Positions 55,346-64,000 of a DNA stretch of 64,000 nt are shown here, piece by piece (position 1 is the stretch's first letter; every line of letters begins with the position of its first letter). Location of the stretch: the NCBI GenBank assembly GCA_007570785.1, contig ML664175.1:10579441-10643440 (forward strand), read 5' to 3'. Both the position numbers and the translations under genes were made by a program. This DNA comes from Antilocapra americana (Eukaryota > Chordata > Mammalia > Artiodactyla > Antilocapridae). The notes beneath the pieces were generated by a model. That model saw nothing but the letters and a program-made list of their open reading frames with translations, had not been told where the DNA came from and did not search any database.

Positions 55346-56319
55346 GCAGAACTGACTGAGAAATTATGTTTCCTGTGCTTTGTTTTTCTAACACCACAGT
55401 CCCCTTAGATCTGGATTGATTTACTGTTTTCCTCTACTAGATGATGTGTAATATTAGACTGAAGATCACTGTGGTCTCGTCATCTCAAGGGAAATTTTAT
55501 GAAATCCTATTTTTTCTGGCTTTTTAAATGGAGAGGATGGATTAGGCTGTTTAGAAAAGCTCTGAATGGATCCCAAATCCTGGGTTAGAGGGGCATCATC
55601 TCCACATTTCTTCACGTTCTGCAAACCTCTGAATTTCTGGAGATAATTGGTTGTTGGATAAGAGATTAAAAACAAAATTCAGTGTTGAACATTCTGGAGC
55701 AAAGCGAAGCTGTGCACATTCAATTCCTGTTTATGTGGTACACACAACAAAAACAAAACTTTGCTGCATTGTAATTACCTCAAGCTTTTAAAATTATAGG
55801 TGAGAGGTTTTAGAGGTGCACGGAACTGTAATCAGGAAAGGTGAGTTGAAAACGGGGTTACTGTGTGAGTGTCCATTACTACAGTGGGCTTTAGCTTTAT
55901 ATTTCACCCTAAAAAGGATTGGTTCAGTGGAGAGGGTCGTCTTGGAGTTAGTGTTTGGGATTAGAGCACAGAGCATTGGTTGTGAAGGTGGAATATTCCA
56001 GCCAGCCTGCCAGTAGTAGCCTCTTGTTTATAGGGCAGATTCTATCCCCCTGCTGCCCAATCATAGGACTTTCTGCTTGCCTTTGGTAAAGTAATGGCTC
56101 AGGCTGTTACTTTGCAGTTTTCTTAAATCTATAAAGCTCCTTTATTATTAATATATTTTCACTGTTGCTTATCTCTTTTTCTAGAGGACTGAGGCAAAAT
56201 GATTCAGATTTTCTAGTTTTGGCTTCAGTCATTCTTTTGAGTTTTACCTCTGATCCCTCCTGGCTTTCTTGCCCTAAATTTTGCTGCCTGTGAAACAGGC
56301 ACTCTGGTTTCCCTTGCAG

Positions 56320-56411
56320 ATTGGAGTCCATTCAGGGAAGAGGACCCCTGAGACTAAGACTCCTTCCACAGATCCAGCGATGTTTGTATTGTTGGTCCCG
56401 TTGTTTTCCAG
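56320..56411 (+). CDS. predicted second exon with start codon and signal-peptide-like N-terminus
   Basis: Acceptor: a pyrimidine-rich tract ending TTTCCCTTGCAG at 56,319. Donor: TTTTCCAG/GTGAGG at 56,411/56,412, close to consensus. ATG at 56,380 has G at -3 and is the only ATG in the predicted exon 1 plus exon 2 message; an in-frame TAG sits just before the exon junction. It encodes MFVLLVPLFS then a split codon (AG+N), which looks like the hydrophobic start of a signal peptide, so the product may be secreted or membrane-bound. The gene is not recognised. Coding begins at 56,380; bases before that are 5' UTR. No repeat overlaps the exon. Chance occurrence is possible because only 32 coding bases are seen. 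Confidence 0.45.
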
Positions 56412-57180
56412 GTGAGGGACCTGGTGAGGTCGGGCGTTTGGGATTCCAGTTCAGAGTTTGAGCCACGGTAACAGCTGCCCTGTTTTGATTTTACTTCAGA
56501 GGGAAAATAAATGGTCCAGTTTTCAAAGTTATAAAGAGGTTCTAGGATATCCTATGAACTAATCCATATCCTTGAGCTTTGTTTTAGCTGTATTACTGAT
56601 AGCTTTTTGTAAGAAAAAAAAAATTTCTTCTCCAATATTTTTGCCTATGAGATTTTTATCCTTCTTATTAAAACAGTGACTTACTCAAAATTACACAGCA
56701 GCAACTGAAAAGTTGATTAGCCTCTCTCCTTGCCCTAGTCAAATATCAAAAACCTGGAAAGTTTACCGAGAGTGGTGATTACAGTAAAAGCTTTTGGAGG
56801 AACTGATAGAGAAAGAATAGAAGGAAGGAGATAAGAGGGAGTAGTTTGCAAAAGGCTGGCTGGAGTTTACCAAATTTAAGATTTTTTCCGACTTGTGATT
56901 TTCAGGGTTGGGACTTGAGCACCTTTGTCCCATTTGTAGTCAGACCAGCTCAGCCCTAACTTGTCTGTATTGCCCTGAGCCACCTGTAAGCTGTTTTTTT
57001 TTTTCTTTTGGGTGGGGGTGGTGGAAGGAAGTGTAAGGTTAGAGGGAGAGAGGAAGTAGGGAAGAGGGGAGGATTGGAGCCACTAGTTACCTAGTTCGTC
57101 AGGTCTGGTTTTCTCAGGGTACCACCACCTCTTGCTAAGGGTCTGGATAACTGCAGTGGGCCCAGTGTCCTGGATGTGAG

Positions 57181-57403
57181 GAGGCTGCTGCTGCTAAGTC
57201 TCTTCAGGCGTGTCTGACTCTGTGCGACCCTATAGACGGCAGCCACCAGGGTCCCCTGTCCCTGGGATTCTCCAGGCAAGAACACTGGAGTGGGGTGCCA
57301 TTTCCTCCTCCTCCTTCCAGGGGATCTTCCCGACACAGGGATCAAATCTGAGTTTCTTCCTTCTGCATAGCAGGTAGGTTCTTTACTACTGGGAAGCCCT
57401 GAC
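57181..57403 (-). mobile_element. Bov-tA SINE
   Basis: Reverse SINE starting CTGCTGCTGCTAAGTCTCTTC and ending 'ggttctttactactgggaagccc'. The CTG-rich start resembles that of the Bov-A2 group, but it has a tRNA-like head. Confidence 0.92.
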
Positions 57404-57474
57404 TTCTCAGGAGGACTGCCCAAATCAGTGATTTGCACAATAATAGTCAATGCTTCTAAAGCGTCTACCTCCAG

Positions 57475-57665
57475 CCCTGTCTGAGAGTGTTCAACCTAAC
57501 AACTCTGTGGGATGGATGCTGTCATAAACCCACTTTACAGGTGAGGGAAGAGAAGCCATGAGAAACTGGGTCACTTGTCAGATTTGTGCACCTGCCGAGT
57601 GGTTGGATCAAGGGTTCAAACTCTCCTGGCCCTGAGCTGTGCTTCTCTAGTTACTGCACGGCCTC
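57475..57665 (-). mobile_element. MIR SINE
   Basis: Reverse MIR: 'caacctaacaactctgtgggatggatgctgtc', 'cactttacaggtgagggaagagaagcc', 'ggatcaagggttcaaactctcc'. Confidence 0.8.
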
Positions 57666-58454
57666 TTCATTCATCTCCTCAGTTTACCGCTCATTCATTT
57701 CTTCACAGACTGTTGACTGCCTGCAAATACCTTTGTCTCAGCAATTAGAACACGATCAGTGCCCTTTGCCAACACGTTGGAGGAAGCACCCTCCTGCCCA
57801 ACAAAAAAACCCCTGTAAACAAACCTGCAAAGAAGAGGGGTCTCTTGACTAACCTTGCATCCCTGTGTCGAGCAGGAAATAGATACTCAATAAAGTTTTG
57901 TAGGAGGAAGAATGGTTGTCACTCAGCCCATTGAAACGGGACATCTTGTATTTAATGTCTCTCTACCAGTATCAGTGGTTTCAAAACAGAAAAATAGATA
58001 CGTGCTAAGAAGAGTGAGAATGTGTGTGTGGGGGCTGTTTCACCAAAATAATCTGGGAATTCTTGATAAAAGCATATTTTGAAAGTATTTCAGACTCTCA
58101 TAATCAGAAATACGCTGTTTGTGTTAATGCTTAAAGCATTTTTTATTTACAGGGCATGCCTACCCCCATGCCAATTTCTTTGTGAGTCAAGGAGGCCCTC
58201 AACCTTCCAGGCATTGCTGAGACTGTTCTTGTCAGCAGAGTGTATTTTCTTTGGAGTTGAGAATCAAACCCTGGGAGCCTTCAAGCCCATGTCCATCTTC
58301 CTAGGGCAAAGCATAGTTTTAATATTTTCAGTACACAAGCTGGTAGAAGATAGATGCACCTCTGGTCTTCTCATTCTGTCTCCCTACTTTAGGGTGTGAG
58401 TGTAGGGGGTGTCTCACCTGCTTGACTTTGAAATCACTTTGTCCCTCATAAGGA

Positions 58455-58563
58455 GTGTGGTGTTCTGGGCAGGTTCCTCATCCGTTTCAGGGCTGTTACC
58501 TCATCTGTAAGATGGGCATATAACTCTTACCTTGTAGAGCTGTGAGGGCCACATCTCTCTGAC
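58455..58563 (+). mobile_element. MIR SINE
   Basis: Forward MIR: 'aggttcctcatccgtttcagggctgttacctcatctgtaagatgggcatata'. Abuts a MER20-like element. Confidence 0.65.
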
Positions 58564-58565
58564 AT

Positions 58566-58928
58566 AGTACAGTGGCTCTCAAATGCATTTGGCAGCATCT
58601 GTAGAGACACCCTGGTTGTCACGACCTGGGGGTAGTGGTGGCTACTGCCATCTAGGAGGTAGAGGCCAGGGATGCTGCTAAATTTCTTAGAATGCATGGG
58701 ACGGCCCCCCAGTAAATACTTGTGTGTTAGTTGTCAGTCTTGCCTGACTCTTTGTAACGTCGTGGACTGTAGCCCATCTGGCTCCTCTGTCCATGGAATT
58801 CTCCAAGCAAGAATACTGGAGTGGGTTGCTATTTCCTTCTCCAGCAGATCTTCCCAACCCAGGTCTTGAACCCCCGTCTCCTGCATTGCAAGTGGATTGT
58901 TTACCATCTGAGCCACCAGGGAAGCCCC
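58566..58928 (+). mobile_element. MER20-like hAT fossil, ended by a SINE insertion
   Basis: 'acagtggctctcaaatgcatttggcagcatctgtagagac', 'ggttgtcacgacctggg', 'gccatctaggaggtagaggccagggatgctgctaaatttc', 'atgcatgggacggcccccc' follow the MER20 layout over 58,566-58,720. A Bov-tA then interrupts it. MER20 copies are known elsewhere to act as endometrial regulatory elements; nothing here shows that this one does. Confidence 0.75.
58722..58928 (-). mobile_element. Bov-tA SINE
   Basis: Reverse Bov-tA from 'gtgttagttgtcagtcttgcctgac' to 'catctgagccaccagggaagcccc', inserted at or near the end of a MER20-like element. Confidence 0.93.
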
Positions 58929-59334
58929 ATAAAGCCTTACCCAGCCCTACACGTCAGTGGTGGGAGGCTGAGGGCCCTGCCAGGGTGGCATCTCTAAACC
59001 CCAGTGGTAGCTTTTAATATCTCTTATCAAAGAGAGCTGTTGGCCAGAGGCAGAGTCCTGCTTTCTTAAGAGGGGTGGAGGGAATGGAATTCAACTTTTT
59101 GTGGGTGCTTCTGAGTTACCCCACAGGTGCCCCCAAAATGTAGGAAGAGCTACTTTTCTCTCCATTAAACTGCTCCTTAACTTCATTTGTAATTGCGTGC
59201 ATCTATTTACATGTAAATATCATATAGATTTACATATACATCACTTATATGCCTTAAATAAAAAAAATCCCTGAAAGTCTCCGAGTAGTTAAACCTGGCT
59301 CCTCAGGAAGACACCAGTGTGGGGCACGGAGTAG
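58929..59334. other. unique sequence
   Basis: Nothing recognised except AT-rich 'tacatgtaaatatcatatagatttacatatac' text near 59,210-59,242, which is loosely palindromic. Confidence 0.4.
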
Positions 59335-59500
59335 AAGCCAGGCGCCTGCACCCGCTGTGTGACTCGAGGTCAACTACCAGACCCTTGGCAGCTTGCTTTT
59401 CTCCCCAGGAAAGGACAGGTAATTGCATTGCTCTCCTATTTTATCGCGTTGTTCCAAGGACTAAGAGAATAAATCAGAATACATGAAGATAACTCTGTCC
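59335..59500 (+). mobile_element. MIR-like SINE
   Basis: Forward MIR traces: 'ccgctgtgtgactcgaggtcaactacc', 'ttgttccaaggactaagagaataaat'. Diverged. Confidence 0.5.
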
Positions 59501-59754
59501 AGGTGAAGTAGTTCTACAGACATGTGATTTTGAATGTGGTTTTTTTAGAGAACTTGGTGCATAAGTGGGCACTTAGGAAATGCCACTGAAAAGGAATTAG
59601 GGCTCAACAGCCAAAGGATGTCTGTGTTGTGGGCAAAGTGGGAAACTAGGCCCAGAAAACATTCCTGTGGCAGAGTGTAGGATTCTGACTCTGAGTTTGG
59701 GTGTAAGCTCCCTGTGTGCTCCCTCTGGGTTCATCCTTTGGCTTTTCCCCTGTT

Positions 59755-59900
59755 TGCCTGCTGACCCTGGGGCAAGCTGCTGGACCTCTTTGTGCTTTGG
59801 TTTCCTCACCTATAGCGTCAGGCTAATGAAAAACACCACCTACCTGAAGACAGGTATGGGGGAAGTGATGTAGTCTTAAGAAGTGCTTAGTGTACTTGGG
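59755..59900 (+). mobile_element. MIR SINE
   Basis: Forward MIR: 'ctgaccctggggcaagctgctggacctctttgtgctttggtttcctcacc' then 'aagaagtgcttagtg'. Confidence 0.75.
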
Positions 59901-60029
59901 AATTTCAGCTCAAAAAATGAGTTATTAGTAAAATAATATTATTTATTACTTGTGTGTTTGCACTCAGGTGAGGAAGCAATTGCTCCTGGGTTAGGAGGTG
60001 AAAGAGGATTTTTCTGAAATTCCTGTTAT

Positions 60030-60400
60030 TTTCTATTTTGTTTTGATAAAACTCATACAGTGTATAATTGACCATCTTAGCCAGTTTAAAGTGTTCAGGT
60101 CAGTGACATGAAGTACATTTGCTGCATTGTGCAACCACCACCAGTGATTTCAGGGCTTTTTCATCACCGAGAGGGAAACCCTGTACCCATTAAGCTGGCA
60201 GTCCACGTTCCTCCCTCCCCGCAGGCCCAGGCACCACCGGTCTCCTTTTTGTCTCCATGAAACTGCCTGCTTGGCTATCTTAAATGGATCATACAACATG
60301 TGGCCTTTTTGCCTTGGCTGCTTTCGCTCAGCATCGTGTTTTTCCAGGTCCATCTATGCACTGTAGTGAGCCTCAACTCTTCATTCCTTTTATTTGGTGT
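60030..60400 (-). mobile_element. L1 3' fragment
   Basis: Reverse L1 text: 'cagtgtataattgaccatcttagcc', 'gcattgtgcaaccaccaccagtgatttcagg', 'tggctgctttcgctcagcatcgtg'. It is the only L1 segment recognised downstream of the CpG island, and it is old. Confidence 0.75.
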
Positions 60401-61859
60401 CTTTGTAGAGTAACCCAAGCCTCAGTTTCATCAGACCTGTTCTACCATATCATACCCTATTTTCAAGTTTTAGAATATCTTTCTTCATTTATTTGGGTCC
60501 TTTTTGGCCAGCCTTAATTTTCCCTACTTTTTCTGTCCAGTGATTCTAATGACCCTTGAAATGAATTTTGGAATTAACACTGTCATGCTGGGTTCTCCAT
60601 GCTGCTGGGGACTGGGTCTTATTTTTTATTTCTGCTGAAGAATTAGCAGCCAGGGCACACACCAGCCCTGAGTGGTGCTTCATTTCCCCAGGACAGCAAG
60701 GCAGATTTAAAAAAACAAGTGTCTGGAAAACACCCACCAGACCTTTTTCTTCCTTCCAGTAAAAAGCTTTCCACATGAGAAGTGGCCCTCAATTAAGTCG
60801 TTTAATAAAAACCTCCCTCTGTTTTAAAGCTTTCTGGGGAAGTGTTTACATTTAATGCCACTGCAGGCTTCTAAATGAGGAGCTGTGGAGTGAGGGATCC
60901 TTAACCTGTGACTTTAATAATATCTTTCGCTTTAGATTTCCAGGTGGCGGCCCTGGGCCAGATTTGTAGCGTGTCATTGACCCAGACAATCTGGATTCTC
61001 TCCTCCCCCACTCCTTCAGCCACCCAAGATGGAAGATTTCAGAGAAGCCTGAAGCCCCATAGAGATGTAAAACTAGCTCCTGAAGAGAGACTAGAGTGAA
61101 AGGAGATGGTGTGTCAACGCCTGCCCCCCACCAACCCCCCCACCTTTCCTGCACTTCTGAGCTTAGTTACAGGGTGGGGGCTTCAGTAAGAAGAGATTGA
61201 AGCATTTAGGAGAGCAGCTCAGGGCTCTGAGATGTGGGGCCCTTCAGGCAAGGCCTCCAGCCAGGCTTCAGAGCATTGTTGGGTTAGGGCTGTGGCCCTT
61301 CGCTACTGAGGAGGCTCTTTTTGCCTTGTTTCTGGAGTGGTAAGCAGGCCCTACCTAGAGGAAGCAGGATGTTGTCAGCTTTAGGGGGGGCTTATGAGTT
61401 CCTTTCATGGGAAACACTAGAATTTACCCCAGAGAAGTGTCCAGGGGAAAAGCTGTGTCCTGAAATAAAGGACATGTCTAGGATGGCCTTCCCTCTCTGC
61501 TTCTTTCCTGGGGATCCTCATCGAGCTGGCTGAGGACAGGCTGGTAGGGAAGTCCAGAGTCCCTGGCTGGGATTTGCAGAGGCTCCATGGCCTGGACTCT
61601 GGCCCTGGACTGCCCAGGTCCACTCCTGCCTCTGGGGTTCTGTGTTGTATGAGTGAATCTGTATAGAGTGCTTGGAACAGGTCTGCATACAGAGGGATAT
61701 GCATGTATGGTCTTATTACTCTGATGCTTCCCTTTTGTGACTCCCACTTAGAATTGGGGAATGCTCCTTATTTTCAGAGCTAATTCACCTCCATGCTCAG
61801 CAGGCTTGTGCAATCCATGGGAGAGGGTGAGATCACAGGACCCTTAAAAAAAGCATGAC

Positions 61860-62012
61860 GTGCAGATGGGGAAATCATGCTTGATGAACCTATTACATTC
61901 TTTGAGGGAGAAAATAAATGTGGGAAGAAGGGCAAACCAGTGGATGTAATTTATTTAGATTTCCCAAAGACCTTTGAAGACTTCATGCCAAAGGTTATTA
62001 AATGTGAGCCTC
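61860..62012 (+). mobile_element. ancient CR1/L3-like LINE fragment with RT motif A
   Basis: The plus strand reads 'gatggggaaatcatgcttgatgaaccta' and then encodes KGKPVDVIYLDFPKTFEDF. In CR1-clade LINEs the corresponding text contains VDVVYLDFSKAFD, the RT motif A with its catalytic aspartate, which is retained here. The reading frame stays open at 61,877-62,080. The degree of decay and the family indicate a copy predating placental radiation. Confidence 0.8.
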
Positions 62013-62138
62013 CCACACCTCTGTGTGTGGCAGTGGATGTGAGGAGGAGTGCGGTCGAAACCCATCCTCTCTGTCCTTGATAAAATGAGAGGCAAGATGG
62101 TGAAATCACCACATGTGCAGGTGGGGTAGAATTCTTCT

Positions 62139-62311
62139 GTCTGTTGATTATCTTTTAAAGTCTTTATTGAATTTGTTGCAGTATTGCTTCTATTGTTTTT
62201 TATATTTTTGGCCGGGAGGCATGTGGGATCTTATCTCCCTGACCAGAGATCAATCCTGCACCCCTGGAATAGAAGGTGAAGTCTTAACCATTGGATTGCC
62301 AGGAAAGTCCC
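62139..62311 (-). mobile_element. CHR-2-type SINE with target-site duplication
   Basis: Reverse CHR-2: 'tttattgaatttgttgcagtattgcttc', 'tccctgaccagagatcaatcc', 'cttaaccattggattgccaggaaagtccc'. TAGAATTCTT occurs at about 62,128-62,137 and again at about 62,312-62,321. Confidence 0.9.
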
Positions 62312-62361
62312 TAGAATTCTTTCAAAAGTAAAAGAAGGCATTGGAGTTAAACTATAGGAAT

Positions 62362-62395
62362 ATTTTTTTTATTTTTATTAATTTTTTTTTTCCAG
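62362..62395. repeat. T-rich low-complexity tract
   Basis: Two T runs separated by TTATTAA. Confidence 0.75.
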
Positions 62396-62499
62396 CTACT
62401 ACGTGGAGCTGTCAACCATAATTTTAAATAATTCTTTTGTGGTCAGTGGTGCACCTGGGCAGCCAGGGATTGGGGCTAAGAATTGTGTGCGTTGCTTCC

Positions 62500-62576
62500 T
62501 AGCACAAGTACCAATCATCTGCCTAGAGTATCATAGGTGCTCAGTAAACATATGTTGAGTGAATAAATGAAGATTA
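62500..62576 (+). mobile_element. L2/MIR 3'-end fragment
   Basis: 'tagagtatcataggtgctcagtaaacatatgttgagtgaataaatg' is the shared 3' terminus of L2 and MIR. Confidence 0.7.
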
Positions 62577-63059
62577 ATAGAACAAAGGAGTTCATCAAAA
62601 ATAATTCAAGTTCTTTACAAAAAAGTTTCTAGTTTCTGTCTTTAAGAATACATTTGTAGAAGGAAGTTGATTTCACCATTAATAAGTATGAAGATCAGAT
62701 CCTTAAGTGCATAGATACTGAATTTCATCCCTTCTGTGATTTAACCCAGGGCAGTGAATGAATGAATGAAATGAGCAGAAGCTTTGTCAGCATGGACTGC
62801 TCTCTAGTAGAATTTAGGAAGCTTTGGGATTTGCTAGACTAAAAAGATACTTGTAGGAATGATTATTTTCATATTTTTTATTATGCTCAGCTTCCTATGG
62901 GGCTGCTGTGGTGCCTTACATGTATGAGTTCTCTGTACATGTATGAATGATGAATGAACTAAAATCTTAAGCACAAATATTTTATTGTTGCTTGATTACT
63001 TGGTGCCAGGCAAACTTACCATTATATTTGCTCTTAAGATGTTTGTATTAGGTTTTACT

Positions 63060-63420
63060 ATATGATGTTACTGCATAGCAGACAATCTCTGATCTCAGTG
63101 CCTTATAACCACAGGGATTTATTTTTTTACTTAGTTGATCATTTGGCTTTGAGTCTGTTCCACATGTGCTTATTCTGGGGCCTAGGGCATGCTCACCTTA
63201 TGGCAAATAGCAGTAAGAGGGCAGGTGGAAATGCAGGATGCCTCTTGAAGCTTTGGCTCATAACCATTAGTCAACACAAAGCACATGGCCAACGCAGCGT
63301 GAGTGCAGTGGGGAAGTATACTCAGGCCATTCTCAAGGGAAGTACTGCAAAGTCACATGGCACAGAAGGGGGACGTATGTCCCCATTATATAGGGGAGTG
63401 GAGTGCAGAAAACAGTGATT
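63060..63420. mobile_element. unclassified old mammalian repeat
   Basis: 'ttactgcatagcagacaatctc', 'gagtctgttccacatgtgcttattctggggcc', 'accattagtcaacacaaagcacatggcc' and 'ggaagtactgcaaagtcacatggcac' resemble a mammalian-wide repeat also seen in split form at 26,721-29,060. Family not named. Confidence 0.45.
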
Positions 63421-63879
63421 GAACCCATCACGATCAAGAGTGAATGAGAGGGATGAGAAAAGCATGGGCCAAACTAACCTTTTGGAAATTTGCTCAGAAT
63501 CATACACGTTTTGCGCAGGTGCCAGTCTGAGCCTTAGTAATCATTGTGACCCTGGCACGCACTGACTCTTGGCTGAACGTCACCTCACATTCACTGACTG
63601 GGGTGCTGCTCCTGGGAGTTCGGCTTATCTGCGGGAGGAGTGGAAGTGGTTGGTTGGGTTTTCTTCCGGTTATTAGTTCTGACCTGACAGGCTGCGCACA
63701 GTGATGGCAGGAGTGACAGGGAGAACAGAGAGGGCTGGAGACAGGCGATCCGCCTGCCCTTGGCCTGGCCCCCTCTCAGCACAGATCTGTGGGGATCAGC
63801 CTCACTGCTGCCTCTAATCGTCTGTGACAGTCTATCACCTTCACAGGCTCTGTCCCCATCTTATCCTAATAAGGACCCT
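63421..63879. other. unique sequence
   Basis: No recognised repeat, gene or RNA. Confidence 0.4.
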
Positions 63880-63993
63880 GGGCCTTGGTTTCAGGAGCCC
63901 TCCTTTTACATTCAAAGAATGTGGAATGGGAGGTTGGGTGACATCTCTTCAGCCAGCCAGCTCATAAACAGCAGATCTGAACTAGGTCATCCA
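63880..63993 (-). mobile_element. MIR SINE
   Basis: Reverse MIR: 'ccttttacattcaaagaatgtggaatgggaggttgggtgacatctc', 'agctcataaacagcagatctgaactagg'. Confidence 0.6.
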
Positions 63994-64000
63994 GGTTCCA

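Larger units (their letters stand above)
51253..56319 (+). other. predicted intron 1
   Basis: About 5.1 kb from the CpG-island donor to the acceptor before 56,320. It contains only old fragments (MER5A-like, L2, MIR) and no BovB or L1. The parts at 52,120-54,260 and 55,350-56,300 show no recognised repeat or exon. A GA run (gagagagagag) lies near 54,214. Confidence 0.4.
56412..64000 (+). other. predicted intron 2, continuing beyond the window
   Basis: No convincing third exon was found. A frame opened by an acceptor-like 'tttttatttacag' at 58,152 runs to 58,399 but lacks a good donor and any recognisable domain. Contents are old repeats listed separately. The stretches 56,412-57,180, 60,401-61,859 and 62,576-63,059 show no recognised repeat or gene. 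Confidence 0.3.

Noticed and set aside
58152..58399. Candidate third exon after an acceptor-like tract
   Set aside because: The phase fits exon 2, but no good donor closes it before the stop and the sequence has no recognisable protein character.

Overview
This is nuclear DNA of a pecoran ruminant, most likely a bovid. The evidence is the repeat content: BovB (RTE-clade) LINEs, Bov-tA and Bov-A2 SINEs that share their tail with BovB, and cetartiodactyl CHR-type tRNA-derived SINEs, lying among older mammalian L1, L2, MIR, MER5/MER20 and MaLR-like copies. There is no bacterial, plasmid or phage content, no CRISPR array, and no operon-like gene spacing. No rRNA or tRNA gene was recognised. Species cannot be fixed from the sequence alone.

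Positions 1 to about 50,350 are intergenic (or deep-intron) DNA built mainly from nested retrotransposon copies. Landmarks are a 2.2-kb BovB at 989-3164 and a 1.9-kb BovB at 26,922-28,809 whose 5' end is inverted. Antisense L1 blocks lie at 15.4-16.3, 22.3-23.7, 34.8-38.7 and 48.8-50.3 kb. A cluster of young SINEs at 32.4-33.9 kb includes a Bov-A2 inside an older Bov-tA. The islands between repeats are unique sequence in which I found no convincing exon. All six BovB copies and 14 of 15 CHR SINEs recognised lie on the minus strand.

Positions 50,385-64,000 look different. Two MIR copies lead into a strong CpG island (about 50,790-51,560) with several GC boxes and no evident TATA box. I read it as the promoter and first, non-coding exon of a plus-strand gene, with a splice donor at 51,252/51,253. 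Downstream DNA is poor in LINEs and rich in old MIR/L2/MER fragments, as is usual for introns of a broadly expressed gene. At 56,320-56,411 there is a well-formed 92-bp exon candidate. It has the first ATG of the predicted spliced message, preceded by an in-frame stop in exon 1, and opens a hydrophobic signal-peptide-like start (MFVLLVPLFS) before a consensus donor. I do not recognise the gene, and its remaining exons lie beyond the part I can resolve.

Coding potential elsewhere is confined to decayed retrotransposon reverse transcriptases (BovB, L1 and a very old CR1/L3-like LINE at 61.9 kb). All are broken by frameshifts, stops or altered catalytic motifs. I see no previously undescribed biological system. 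The observations of interest concern the gene-start model, strand bias of retroelements, and unusual insertion or rearrangement structures.
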